Shown here in pieces: positions 36,683 through 49,008 of a stretch of 64,000 bases of DNA. Source of the stretch: Ricinus communis (Eukaryota > Streptophyta > Magnoliopsida > Malpighiales > Euphorbiaceae); NCBI RefSeq assembly GCF_019578655.1, contig NC_063264.1, positions 20,669,688 through 20,733,687 on the forward strand. The letters run 5' to 3'. The notes under the pieces were generated by a model. That model saw only the letters and a program-made list of their open reading frames with translations, searched no databases and was not told the origin of the DNA. Both the position numbers and the translations under genes were made by a program. Within the stretch, counting starts at the first letter, position 1. Every line of letters starts with the position of its first letter.

Positions 36683-37294
36683 TAGCTCATTGCTTGTCCT
36701 CAAGCAATCAAAAGTAAAATAAGGAAAATAAACCACTAAGGAACAACACTTAAACTAATAAACAAGCTAGAGAGCCCTTGCACATATCCTTAACAAGCAT
36801 AAGTCAAGCAAAAAGAAATGAAGCAATCAATTCAAGTATCACAACTAAGATGCTAATGATTTACAAAATACTATCTCAACAAAATTATTCAGAACCAACT
36901 CCTCACAAGATTCACTCTAAATCACTCAAAGTGTTTAAAGGGTAGTGTTTAATCTCTCAATGCATCAAATACTGCCTTACTTACTATATGCTTGCTCTTA
37001 AATCCTACTCCTACCACTTATGGAGAGTCAACAACCATATCAAGAGGTCTTTATAAGGTTTGTAATGGGGATTAGGTAAGGGTAGGTGAATTTAGTAAGA
37101 GTTGAACCTGTGGTGTTCTACAATGAGATAAATGACTTGCACATAAGCCACAATAATCACAAGGGATAAACAATGAACAGTAGTCCCAAGTGGGAAATAG
37201 GAATCAAGTCAAAATGCAAACTCCTAAAAGCAATTAAACAATTAGCTCACTTACTTTCTTTCTTTTCATCACCCTTCCCTCTTATTCTTCTTCT

Positions 37295-37331
<37 letters not shown>

Positions 37332-38088
37332 AGGGAGGAAACATTCACATAATAGAGTGAATTTCTTTTGGATTGATGGAAGCTACTACAAGTTTCCAAA
37401 GCTATTCCCAAACAAAAATTTCCAATAAAAACAACTCATATGCAAAATCATAACCCAAAGCAGAATAAAACTAAGTGGTAATGAAATATAATATAAATGA
37501 TGAAAGAAGGGATTATCTACTGAATCAATAAATGAATTTGGCTAGAATGAAAAACCTAAGTGCCTCTATCATACCAAAGTGTTAAACTCTATTTGTGGCC
37601 CTCATAAGCATTACCGAGCAAGTTCTAAAAGTAAAGACAGTAATTGGCACTCTCAACAAAAAGTAAATAAAAGCATATAAAGTGTATGCTTACAATTTCT
37701 CACAAGTGTGCTTTTTGAATAGGTTCCAAACAAAAATCATCAAAACAGAATTAAATAAACCAAAGCAACTTAGTGCAAAACTCAAACTAAATAACTTACA
37801 TTCTTTCGCAAGACTCAACACTATCGGTTTTTCCCCGATCACATGGACATAAACGGGATTTCAAAAGCAACTCAACAATAAGAGCATCGAAACAAAGTAA
37901 AAAACTTTTAAAATTTTGCACAAAGAATAAACAAATAACTGAGATGGGATAAATGAAATGCGATATATACACTAGAAAAGGATCAAAATTTTATATACAA
38001 GAACAATAAAAATAAAATAAAAAACACACAAGATAAATAAAGCTAAAAGATAAACAAAATACAAGAAAACAAGTGTATATAACTATTA
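36683..38088 (-). other. Noncoding 3' UTR between the two PPT boxes of the split Athila-like element
   Basis: AT-rich with an (AT)n microsatellite (37298-37328). No recognisable protein domain. Equivalent to 1721-2994 of element A. Confidence 0.6.
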
Positions 38089-38199
38089 CCCATCCCACAC
38101 TTGAAGGACACACTGTCCCTAGTGTACAAAAAAAATAATATAAGAAATGAAAAAGGGAAAAAAAGCTAATACTGCCCTGACTATGGCTCCGGAGAGAAA

Positions 38200-41100
38200 A
38201 GAGGTGCATCATCAGGGATATCAGGGCGCTAGCTAGTCTGTGGTGGAGGAGTGGTTGCTCGCTGAGGGTCGGAAGTAGTGTCACCTGCAGGAGTTGGTGG
38301 GTCAGCAGGAACAGCGTCGGTAGGAGGCTCATCAGGCTGCTCTGGTGAAGGTTGCTCAGTCGGAAAAGAAAGGTCAGCAGGATCATCCGCTAGAGGGATG
38401 TCAAAATGGCTCTGTATTGGAACCCGGCTGCATGGACTGGTGGGGACATAATCTGTAGCAAAAATATCATCAAACATATCAGTGGCCATAGAGGCCTCTA
38501 ACCTACCTCCCTGCTCAATCAAGGCCTGAAGCATAGCCCTCTGCCTCTTGAACTGAGCCATCATCTGGCTCTAAAACTTAGCCTGACGATGTAAAAGGTC
38601 CTGCTGAAAAGCCTCTTCTCGAATGAAGTGCTGCTGCTGCTCTTCTGCCAACCTTTGCACTCTAAGCTGCAGCTTTCTAAACTCAATAGGGGAGATTCCT
38701 AGAATAGCTGAAGAAGTAGATGGTCTGGAAGAAGACTCTCAAATATCAGAAGAAAGAGGTGGAACATCCTGTGTACCAGGGGCTCGTGGGGCAGGTCTCT
38801 CCTCTCTGCATGCTACCAAGAGAGCACTCCTCAGTCTTGATGTGCGTAAAATACACACATCTAAATGGGGTTTTTAAGATTGATTTTATGGACATTTGGA
38901 TGTGAATTGGTCCCAACACTCACCCTATGCGTTTGTTTGTATGCATTAGATTCAAAAGAAGTCAAAGAATGATAAAGGGAAGAATTAGAGCAAAATTGGA
39001 CATCAAAGCTGCCGAAACAAGCTAAGTATGCACATGAGGAAGCTGAACATGGCTGTGTTGGTTTCGCTTGACACCAATCGGTAGTGTTGGGTACATCAAA
39101 CATCAAAGAAAAAGAAGTGTTTAGGGAGCACGTCCACAGAAAGTAACACGGGCATAAACACCATCACGTGTTGGGAACACGGGCATCAACACGGCCGTGT
39201 TGGCGGTGACAGGGGAATTAATTAAAAGAAAGAAGAGATGAAAGAAAGAAGAGAGTGGGGGAGAACGTCCTAAACCCTAATATTTCTCTCTCTAAGGGTT
39301 TTCTGAGCTGAAACCAAGGAAAAAGGAGACTTGGATCAAGGTTTCAATCGGATTCCCTTCGAAGATTGAAGATTGGGCGAGGTTCGTTGATTGGTTTTCA
39401 AATCGAGCAAGAGGAACAAGAATCGATTCAATTCAAGCAAGAGGAATTGGGGCTGTTTACTCTCATCCAAGGGTGTAATTGGGTTTTCTCTACCTTTACT
39501 CATTGTTGTAATTGAATTCTTGTAGATTTTGATAATGAACATGATTAGCTAGATTGATTAAATCCATTGGGATTTCTTTACTATGTTGGCTTAGATTATA
39601 TTATTGTATTATTTAGGTTAGTTTTGTATTCTTCTTGCTTTCAGTATTAATAAGATAATGCATTATTCATGAGACATTGTGAATTGTGTGTTTAGATTGC
39701 TTTGTGTGATTGAGAAGTCCATTTGGCAGTTGGAATTTTGAATAACAAGAACTGGTTAATAATCGCTTAGAGATAAGGATAATTAACTAGCCGGATTAAG
39801 AATTAACAAAGCTTAATAGAGGCGAATTAAAGCTTAATGCTAATTTAAGAATCAATCGTTAGGAAGAGATTCCAACTTTAGGTTATTAGGTTTAGGAATT
39901 CGGTTATCTCGAGAGAGAAACCGAATTCGGTTAAGAATTTATCCACGGGTATTATAATTAGACTCACCAATCCTTTATCATTTGTTTGATTGCTAACTAG
40001 TTTAGGTTTCCTTTGGGTTTGCTTTCTTGTTTTGGTTATTTTAGTTATCAATTACTCCTGCATCTCCCTTAGAACTTAGCTTGTAGCTATTAGTTAGTTT
40101 AGAAATTATTCATCACTCATTTTAGGTTAATATAACAAAGAACAAAGGAGTAACTCTGGGCTTTCACTTTCCCGAGGAATACGACCTTGATACTCGCCAT
40201 TAGTGCTAGACTACATCGACAGGTACACTGCCTTAGATTGTAGCTAACACAAGTAGCACACATCAAGTCTATACTCTGGTCCTAACGAACCCTGCTTACG
40301 AGTCACCATCCCCATACTAACCAACTGGGGAAGTTCCAAACTTTCCATCACCCCTAGCTCTGTCACATGTGGTACTGCCTCCTCCAAAACCCCTAAGCTC
40401 CTAGCCAGCTGAGTAATGTAAGTCCCAAAACAGAAAAATACCTTCTTTGAGTTGTTGCAGAAGGCACTAATTTGTCTGGCCAATAAGTATCCCATGTCGA
40501 CTGACTGGCGCTGATGCATGCTTTAAAGTATAAGCAGTCCGTGAGTCAACTACACCAATTGTCTCCCCCGCGATGATGGTCCTAGTCGTGATGCATGCAA
40601 GTACCGCAGTCCCTCAAGCAAGTTAGACGCTTTAGACTGGCTGGCACTGTACCCCTCAGCTTCATCAAAAATCTCAGCCCACATCTACGGATATGACATA
40701 CCAGGCGTGTGTATACAGCGACTATATACCTCCCCAGCTACATCCTCCTCAGTTCACAAACCCAAATGTACCCCAAACTGCTATACACTCATCGTGAAAG
40801 TTTGCTATGCTAGTATGAAACTAATAGCATCTGGCTGCTGAAAGTCCCGTAACTGGCTGTGCAGAAAGAAAGTGCTAGCAAACTCCACAATCAACTCCCT
40901 ATACGTTAGCTCAACTATCTCAAAAATACGTTAAAACAGGAGCGTCTTAAGGTATCGGCGGACTGCAGCTGCAAGTCCGACTGTCTCTATTGCTGGCCAG
41001 TCTATGCTATGCCCCTTTCCTAAATCTTTGTGCCTCATCGACTGGTATCTCTGCTCGAAGGTGGACTGCCTGTGGAAAGTAGGAATTTATAGCGCTGCGG

Positions 41101-41207
41101 TGGTCTAACTGGGCCTGAACTAGTCGGTGCAGCGCCTGAGGATCAAGAGGAAGAGGAACCATTGGTCCGCCTCCTCTTGTAAACTCTTGATCCCGTCTAG
41201 TGAACAT
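38200..41207 (-). pseudogene. Athila env-like ORF, interrupted by a solo LTR
   Basis: Start ATG at 41207 (MFTRRDQEFTRGGG), just after a splice-acceptor-like ttctttttcag. The middle block 40519-40270 (SVDMGYLLARQIS, GTYITQLARSLGVLEE, ELPQLVSMGMVTRK) matches the Transposase_32-type domain. The block stops at the inserted LTR and resumes beyond it: the frame GPEYRLRSALLVACREE crosses 40271 to 38832 when the LTR and one target copy are removed. The C-terminal part has a Gln-rich helical stretch (near 38650) and a Pro/Asp-rich tail (38400-38229). Several stops and shifts are present. Excluding the LTR, the ORF region is about 1.6 kb, like the ORF of element A. Confidence 0.75.
38838..40265 (+). 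mobile_element. Solo LTR of Athila-like family, mosaic, with perfect target duplication
   Basis: 1428 bp, TGATGTG...CACATCA, flanked by identical AGTCT at 38833-38837 and 40266-40270. No PBS or PPT adjoins it, so it is a solo LTR. The first ~720 bp follow the B2/B4 subfamily: the same opening, the same aacacgg/ccgtgtt cluster at about 39050-39205, and the same tctctctctaagggttttct. From about 39600 to the end it follows B1 instead (agccggattaagaattaaca, ttccaactttaggttatta, ctcgagagagaaaccgaa). Inserted in the env-like ORF in the opposite orientation. Confidence 0.9.
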
Positions 41208-42490
41208 GGTACCTGAAAAAGAAATTTTTAGTGCTAAGGATCAATGAAATTTTGGCAGCATAACGGCATAAAATGGACAAATTGAACGATTTAACTCGAT
41301 AAAGTTAAACTGTTTAATGCCCTGCAAAGAAAATTCAATCCACATCACAATAATAAGGTCTACTCGAAATGAATTAGGAGTTAATGAAACCTTTCACAGG
41401 AATCTTTCACAAAGTTATCAACCAATATTATCAACTAATCAGAATTTGTTTTTTATTAGACCATGGTATTTGATTCACCAAATACATAATTATTGTATAC
41501 TCTTTCATATCTATGGCGCAACCCAATCCTTGTTTTTTTTTTCAAGTTTCTAATCCTTAACTTTTTTGAATTGAAATATCTAAATAACAAAAACAAAATT
41601 CAAAACTAAAATCACACAAACACAAAAAACACAAATTCGAACTAAAAACAAAGAATGGAAGATGAAGATGGAGGGTACTTACTTGAAATGCGCACTATCC
41701 AAAACGTTCAAAATGAGTATAAAAGATAAGAGAGAAAGTTTAGAGAATTGGCCAAAATTTGGTCCTTTAGAAATCAATTCACTTATATAGACAATGACAG
41801 GAACACGCCTGTGTTGATCAACACGGGGCTGTGTTCTTGAAAAATCAATTCATTTATATAAACAATGACCGAAACATGCCTGTGTTGATCAACACGGGGC
41901 CGTGTTCTTGAACACAGTCTGGATATCGGGCCGTGTTGAATGAACTTAAACGTGCTAACTTACCAGTTTGATGAAAATGCTCGTGTTGAGGTAACACGGG
42001 GCTGGCCGTGTTGCCAACACGGTTTTGCATAAATGCATGTGTTACCTTATGTGCACGTATCCATCTTTAATTTAATTTTTCACAAATTGAACATGGGGGC
42101 GTGTTGCCAACACAGTCCAGCATAACTGGCCGTGTTACCTTCTGTGAACGTGTCCCTTTAAGTTTATTTTTCTACAAATAGAACACGGTCATGTTGATTA
42201 AGCGTCAGTGTTACCAACTGACCTTGGACATGCCCATGTTGAGCTCCAGAAACTGCAAAACTTGAGATTTTCAGCACTTTCTCAATCTTTCTCACCTGCA
42301 CAACCAATAAGTCCTTAACTCATACATTCAACATACATAAAACTTAACAAAAACAAAGTGTAAAACCTAATCAAACTAAGTTCACACGTAATTCAAACCA
42401 AAATCAATACCAAAAATGGAAAAACTAAAGAATTAAAACGAAATTGAAAGAAACAAGCTTCTTTAAAGTCATAAGCTGGACTTCAATCCT
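41208..42490 (-). promoter_or_regulatory. Pol-env intergenic region with CGTG palindromes and TATA-like boxes
   Basis: Between the integrase end and the env-like ATG. A dense cluster of aacacgg, ccgtgttgcc and cgtgttgatcaacacg words fills 41795-42245. TATA-like tctatataagtg (minus, about 41773-41784) lies immediately downstream, and a similar tttatataaatg is at about 41851-41862. The splice-acceptor-like tract ends next to the ATG (about 41213). The same CGTG family of words occupies the LTRs of this element. An internal promoter is inferred, not shown. Confidence 0.5.
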
Positions 42491-42497
42491 TTTCGAA

Positions 42498-43018
42498 TCA
42501 GAAATGGAGCACCAAATTCACACGCTCCTCCACATCTAGTGACCCTCCAAGATAATGCTTCAACCTCTGCCCATTAACCTTGAGATTTCCCTTTTCCGAA
42601 TGATGCAATTCAACCGTACCATAAGGGAAGACTTGCGTCACTGTAAATGGCCCCGACCAGCGACTATTCAGCTTTCCTAGAAATAAACGGAGATAAGAGT
42701 TGAATAACAACACACTATCTCCTATGTTAAACTCCTTCAAACTTTTCAATCGCTTGTCATGCTACTATCTGGTCTTCGCCTTATAGATTGTCAAATTTTC
42801 ATAAGCTTGTTGACGCCACTCCTCTAGTTCATTTAGTTGCCACTGCCTCTGTCTACCTGCGCTATCTAAATCAAAGTTACAAGATTTAAGTGACCATAAC
42901 GCTTTATGTTCTAGCTCAACAGGTAAATGGCAACCTTTCCCATACACAAGCCTAAAAGGAGTGAACCCTGTAGAAGTCCTAGAAGCAGTTCTAAATGCCC
43001 ATAAAGCATCATCTAGCT
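42498..43018 (-). pseudogene. Athila-like integrase C-terminal part
   Basis: The frame LDDALWAFRTASRTSTGFTP continues as FRLVYGKGCHLPVELEHKALW, then LNELEEWRQQAYENLTIYK, then KEFNIGDSVLLFNSYLRLF and GKLNSRWSGPFTVTQVFPYG, and ends with VNGQRLKHYLGG. This is the characteristic integrase tail of Athila-type elements. It is cut at the Leu of LDDALW, and the upstream catalytic core is absent from this side. Confidence 0.85.
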
Positions 43019-43994
43019 AAAAAGAACTAGAAGATAATTAGGGTTAGAGAAACTGACACAAAGGTTTATAGTGGTTCAAGAACAATCCCCCCTATATCCA
43101 CTCCTCAAGATCACACTTGAGTATTTTGCTATAACCTTTAAGATTATACCTGTGGGTTTTACAAGTTCACTTAACAACTTGGTGTTTTCCAAGGCTAACA
43201 CTTAATCTCTTCCCTTAGTTAACTAATCCCTCATTAAGTTCCTTAACCTTGAGTATTAATGGTTACTCAATAACCAATTCCTTGTTTTTTAATACCTAGG
43301 CTCACATAATAACCCTTACAAGAGCATTCAAGCCTTTTTAATAACCAAAATAAAAGAAATCTTAATTGCAAGAAGAAGAGAAATGAATGCACAATAATTA
43401 AGGCTTTTGGAGGTTGTTGATCAACCTTAAATGATCATTTGGTATGGTTTTTATAGGCTAAAAACTAACAATGCCTTTACTCTTATAAACCAAGAAATCC
43501 ACCAGTTTTCGCTTTATGATAGTGCACTAAATGCACTTGTCGGAATAAAATTCACGGTCGTGCTTCTTGCTTCGCAGTCGCAATTCTTGAAATCCTCTAA
43601 CGGCTATCTGATATGGCTTCGTGGTATTGGCGGCTTTTTGATATAACCATTATCGATTTCAAACGGATACTTTAGTCTTCAATTTTCGTGGTCACGCTCT
43701 CGTGAGATGCAATCATGATTTCAAGCTTTTTAAGGCTAGAGTCTTCTGCCTCCAAACCTTCACTTTTTGCAATCGCGCTCTACATGGCGCAACCACAATT
43801 TTGAGTAACTGTAGACTAAAAGTTTCTACCACCAAAGTGTTGATTTTCATAGGCACGCCCTTATAGTGCGGTCGTGATTCCAACACTTGTGCTACACTAA
43901 TGAAGCTCAAGGAAAACTTTATTCCAGGTATCAATTTGTTTGTTAAGATAAAAAATAGGAGAATAAGCTATGTGACACGACACTTAGGCTAACA
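43019..43994 (-). repeat. 3' LTR of copia 2
   Basis: Starts TGTTAGCCTAAGTGTCGTG (minus, from 43994), directly after the purine tract aaaaaaaagaggaagat. A palindromic cluster with words such as gcaatcgcgctc, atggcgcaacc and aggcacgccc is at 43535-43880. TATA-like cctataaaaacc (minus) lies at 43447-43458, downstream of the cluster. Length 976 bp. Confidence 0.65.
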
Positions 43995-44264
43995 ATCTTC
44001 CTCTTTTTTTTTATTTTGACAAACAAATTGAGCAAAACACAATAGATTAAGAAAGACAAAATAGATTAAGAAAGTTTAAAGAATATTTTTATTTTATATC
44101 CTCAATATTTTTGCTCTATACCCTTCTCCCCCTTTGTCAAATTCAAAAGATTATAATCGTATAAGCATTAAGGAGGTATAAAAACATTAAGAAAAAATTA
44201 AAGGAAAGACATACATGAGGGAATCATTAGGCACAATCAAGAAAAATAAGATAAATCGTATTAA

Positions 44265-45646
44265 TTAGAATGAGAAATTACATAGATGGGGATAAAAACA
44301 AAAACAAAAATAAAAATATAAAACCAATGAAAAAGATGAAAAACATGAAAGATTTGTATGCAATGCAAGATGAGATGAGAGAAGAAATGGCTTCCTAGAT
44401 ATCCTTAGAACCACTAGTCTCTTCTTCCTCCTCATCACTAGGCTCATCATTAGACAAGCGCCAAGATTCTAGATGGAAGGAGGTATCCCATGATGCTTTT
44501 ACATTTTGATTAGGTCTTCATGAACATATTTGAGAAATCGATAGAACTTCTAAATTCTCCTGGCTTGTCTTGTCATGAAGATCATCATCTTGTCCCTTAG
44601 GATGATCCTTCCTTGAGGTACACCCGTTTCTTCTTCTGCCCTTTCTTCTTTACTTCTTGTTTCCTCAACTTCCTCTTCTTTTTCCTCTTCACTCGCCTTA
44701 ATGTTCACACGTGCCCTTTTCTTCTCCCTTGCTTGTTCCATGGATGATACAACACTTGCATTCAAAATAACTTCCAAGGATCCATCATTCTTTTTCTTTA
44801 GAACTTTAGAGCAAAGGAAGTATTAAATGGTTTTATAGTTGGTGCTCAAGGGTATATGGGTTTTTTGAAAGGCAATGTTTGAGGGGTTTAGAAGTTTGAA
44901 GTAATTTGCAATCATGGAGACATACGATAAAACTATGACACAACCACGAGAAGATTTTGAGAGGTGAAGAAAATGATCAATTAAGAAGTAAGTTAATTAG
45001 ATGGGCTTGTTATGGACCATGCAATAAAAAATGCAAAGGTCCTTTTAGGTAATTTTCTCATTACCATCATACCTTCCATGAATGGTTAGTGTGATGATCC
45101 TGTGAAGAGTTCAATGGAGAAAGGACTTGAAGTATTTGGCATTAGATTTTTTATCAAGTTTAGTCTCAATAAAAATTTCCTTCCAAAATAAAACCAAAAT
45201 TCTAGATCGTCGAGTGCCGTAATGCCATGTTGTTGGAAGTTGAAGATCCCTCCAAGTTCACTTTTTGTCAATTGCTATGTTTGTGGATTAAAGGAGATAC
45301 CAAAATATCCAATGTCTCCTCTTTGCCTCTTGCTCACTTTAAGAGAACTTAAGAACTCCAAAGTTAGTTCCTTATGTCCATCTAAACTAGGATATACTAA
45401 CTTTTCCATTTGGATGTTGAGATGCTTGAGAACATCTTCATATATCCTAAGCTTTCTGAAATTGATGTTGAGAGGGTCTCTTGATACCTCAAATTTATTC
45501 TTGGCAAGAGTCCTATATTTTGTTCTTGCCTCTTGAGTGGTTTTCTTCATTGTTATGGGAATATCTAATGATGAGGTAAGAAGATTTTCATCTTGGGTCT
45601 TACCCTTCCCCTTATGCCTTTGAGAGGTGGTGTTCTTGGGAGCCAT
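44265..45646 (-). pseudogene. SIRE env-like ORF of copia 2
   Basis: ATG at 45646 (MAPKNTTSQRHKGKGKTQ), then a helical region (ARTKYRTLAKNKFEVSRDPL), and a conserved core LEFLSSLKVSKRQRGDIGYF, LGGIFNFQQHGITALDDLEF and FYFGRKFLLRLNL. An acidic/basic coiled-coil-like segment follows (EEEKEEEVEETRSKEERAEE, near 44660), and the end carries a hydrophobic stretch (FFIFFIGFIFLFLF in one frame, about 44330). Stops are frequent. Homologous to the third ORF of copia 1. The role of these SIRE proteins is unknown. Confidence 0.65.
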
Positions 45647-46234
45647 TTGAGAGAGAGAGATGAGATAAAGATGAAATGAAATGTAGGTTGAAGAAAAATA
45701 TTGAGAAAAAAATAGAGAAATTGCTTAAGAAAAGTTTGAGAGAGTTAAAATGCATGTAATAAGTCCTAGGGATATTTATACACAAAAAGGAGTGAAAAAC
45801 GGTAAAATTGCATTTAAGATGTATAACTCCTCATAAATTGTCCAAAATAACGGTAAATTCTTTTACAGAAATTGTGCAGTTCATGACTGCGATCATGGAG
45901 TCTGACTGTAAATTTTAAATTCCTGTTGGAATGGCTAGTTTGACTATCTTCGCGATTGCAAAAATGGGCAGTTTTACCACAGAAGTAAAGCTTCAATTTT
46001 TGCTATTTTTCGCGACCGCTACCAAGACTCGCGATCACGAATTTTGAAATTTCACATAGGATGATTGAAAAATTAATGAAAGTGATGTTTTCTTTTGTCC
46101 CACAATATATGTAATTCACATTTGATGTATGAATGGATGATTCAACCAATAAAGTTATCTCATTGATTTAAGTTTGATTCCGTTCATAATTTAAATAATC
46201 AAGAAGCAATCAATTTAAGTAACTTCTATCAAAC
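45647..46234 (-). promoter_or_regulatory. Pol-env intergenic region of copia 2 with palindromes and TATA-like box
   Basis: Between the RNase H end (about 46235) and the env-like ATG. Palindromic words (ctgcgatcatgga, ttcgcgattgc, cgcgaccgc, tcgcgatcacgaa) cluster at 45885-46040. TATA-like gtataaatatccc (minus) is at about 45769-45781, 125 bp before the ATG. The same cgcga/gatc vocabulary fills the LTR of this element at 43535-43880. Promoter function is inferred. Confidence 0.45.
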
Positions 46235-47460
46235 ATTGCCTAATTCTCTCTTAATGAACTTTAATCTATCCTCACTAAGGGGTTAGGTGAAGATGTCAGC
46301 AAGTTAATTGTTTGTGTCAATGAATTCTAGTACTACATCTCAACTATGAACATAATCTCTTAAGAAATAGTGCCTAATGTCTATGTGCTTGCTCCTAGAG
46401 TGTTGAATGGGATTCTTAGATAGGTTTATTACACTAGTATTATCACATTTTATTGCACTAGTATTATCACCTAGATGCATGGTTCCTTGAAGATATTTTA
46501 AATTTTCTTAACAAAATGCAAGTAAGACTCTCTAGGACTAGATTAAAAATGAGCATACAAGCATACACTAAACATGATATGCGATTTAGAAGCCGTGAGA
46601 TAGAGTAAAGATCCGATCATACCTCTATATTTCTTCTTATCAATAGGCTTACCTTTCTCATCCTTGTCCAACTTTGTCCTTGTCCAACTTTGTTTATGTG
46701 CTCATTAATGTCTTGACAATCTTGCATCCTTCCATTCCAAACTTTCTAAGAAGTTCCTTTGTGTACTTGGATTGGTTGATGAAGATGCCATCCTTGCATT
46801 GCTTAATATACAATCCTAGGAAGAACTTGAGCTCACCCATTATGGTCATGTCAATTTCCCTAGTCATGCACTTAGAAAATTTCTCACACAAAGATTTGTT
46901 AGTAGCACCAAATACTATATTATCAATATAAATTTGAATAAACTAGATTATCATGCTTATAAGTTCTTACAAAAAGTGTTGTCAACCTTTTTTGAAAAAG
47001 TATTTTGCAATAGAAAGGAGCTAAGTCTTTCATACAAGCTCTAGGAGCTTGTTTAAACCATACAAGGCCTTAGCTAGTTTAAATATATTTTTTGGAAACT
47101 CATGATGTTCAAAACCGGGAGGTTGTTCAACATACACTTCTTCTATAAAACCATTTAAAAAAGCACTTTTAACATCCATTTGAAAAAGTTTGAAATTCAT
47201 ATGACAAGCATAGGCTAAGAGTATCCTAATGGTTTCTAATCTAGCAACTGGAGCAAAGGTCTCATCATAATCAATGCCTCCTCTTGGTTGTATCTTGTTG
47301 CAACCAATCTAGCTTTATTTCTTGTGATAGAGCCTTGCTCATCCAACTTGTTTTTAAACACCCATTTACACCCTATAATTTGGTGATTCTCAAGTCTAGG
47401 AACAAGTTTCCATACTTTGTTTCTCTTAAATCGGTTAACTTCATCTTGCATAGAAATCAC
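46235..47460 (-). pseudogene. Copia 2 reverse transcriptase and RNase H remnant
   Basis: RT opens MISMQDEVNRFKRNKVWKLV and GCKWVFKNKLDEQGSITRNK. The polymerase site YVDD appears as YIDN near 46935, with the second Asp lost. It continues LKFFLGLYIKQCKDGIFINQ and KYTKELLRKFGM. The RNase H centre is deleted near 46440-46500, and the pol terminus FIKRELG with stop is at about 46240-46235. Confidence 0.75.
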
Positions 47461-47989
47461 CCAACTCTCATCATTTAGAGCCTCTTCAATAATCCTTGAC
47501 TCAAATTAAGAAACAAAGCCTAGACTATTTAAAGTTACTAGTTTAGAACGAGTACTTACACCCTTTAATAAGTCTCCAATAACTTGAGTGGGAGGGTGAC
47601 CATTTTTTAAGCTCCACTTCTTAGGAAGACTTTGTGAATTTTCTAATGCTTGATGATCTTGAGTTGCATCATGATTTTGTTAATCTTCTTGATTCCCTTC
47701 TATGGATTTGTCAACCTCTTTTGATGGGTCATCAAGGTTCACATGTAGCTCCTTAAATGCACTTATAAGATCATTCACATAAGCACCTTTTCCAAGATCA
47801 AGCTTACTAGATTCATCAACAACAACATCCATAGACTCTTCAACTACTAAAGTACAAGACTCTATAAGCTTTACTTTAGGTGGAATAGCCTAGAAAGATT
47901 CCAAATATCGGTTTTAGAGTCAAATTTTTTAAGATTATCCGTAGTATTCAAAATATAGCATTTTCAACCAAATACTCTAAAATATGAGC

Positions 47990-48895
47990 ATTGTTCTAGC
48001 CATTTCCACAACTTTATTTTGTTGTGGTATCCTAAGAGATGAAAAATTATGCGAAATTCTAAATTCTTTGCAAAAGTTTTCAAAAAGATCATTTTAAAAT
48101 TCTTTTCCATGATCACTTCTTATAGAAAACATTAAACATCCTTTTTTATTTTGAACACATTTTGCAAATGATTTGAAAATATTAAAAGCTTCATTCTTAT
48201 GAGCAAGAAAATTGATCCAGGTAAATCTAGAGTAGTCATCTACAATCATAAATGCATATGACTTTCCACCCAAACTAGCTATTCTTATAGGTCCAAACAA
48301 GTCCATATATAGTAGTTGAAGTGGTCTAGAAGTATTTATAATGGTTTTAGACTTAAAAAAGATAGATGTTGTTTTTCCATTTGACATGGTTCATAAGGCT
48401 TGTCTTTGATGAACTTCACTTTGGCAAGTCCATTCACCAGCTCCTCTTTGGCCAATTTGTGTAGAAGCTCTATAATTGCATGACCAAGTCTTCTATGCCA
48501 TGGCCAAGATGCATCACTAATAAAAATAAGACACTTAAAAGATTGATTAGCAACTTTATGTAGGTCAATTGTGTAGGTGTTGCCACTTCTTTCTGCTTTG
48601 AATATTACATTATCATTCACTAGGGCATTGACAAGACATCTATTGGAGTCAAAAGTAACTCTATGGCCTTTGTCACACAATTGACTTACACTCAACAAAT
48701 TATGTTTTAATCCATCAACTAAGAAAACATCATCAAGGTGACATTTACCATCCTTACCAATTAATCTAATGACAATTACCTTACTCTTGGCATCATTTCC
48801 AAATGTGACTTTGCCTTCATCATAGTTCTTGACATTTACAAAGAGGCTTTTTTCACCCAACATGTGCCTTGAACATCCACTATCAACATGCTAAA
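47990..48895 (-). pseudogene. Copia 2 protease, pre-integrase and integrase
   Basis: The protease active site HVDSGCSRHM is intact at about 48890-48860, but the preceding Trp codon is TAG. Then DVFLVDGLKHNLLSVSQL leads into the pre-integrase. The HHCC finger starts WHRRLGHAI and ends KPYEPCQMEKQ, with the first Cys replaced by Tyr. The core has MDLFGPIRIASLGGKSYAF, MIVDDYSRFTW and IRSDHGKEF, with catalytic Asp residues kept. The end of the integrase (about 48060-47990) is compressed by a deletion. Confidence 0.8.
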
Positions 48896-49008
48896 GATTT
48901 ATACTTGTGGATTTAAGACACACCTCATGAGAATCCTCCATGTTGGAAATGAAGCAAAGATTGGACTATTCTTCTCTTTCACTTTCATTATTAGAGGATG
49001 AGGATGCA

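Larger units (their letters stand above)
36669..43018 (-). mobile_element. Split Athila-like element: integrase, env-like ORF and 3' UTR half
   Basis: The minus-strand half of the element whose other half (LTR, gag, protease) is at 59721-64000 on the plus strand. It contains the integrase end (43018-42498), an intergenic region with palindromes (42245-41795), an env-like ORF relic (41207-38200), the first PPT box (38125-38089), a 3' UTR with an (AT)n run at 37298-37328, and the second PPT next to the LTR. It is cut at 43018 within the integrase codons for LDDALWAF, where copia 2 begins. Confidence 0.8.
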
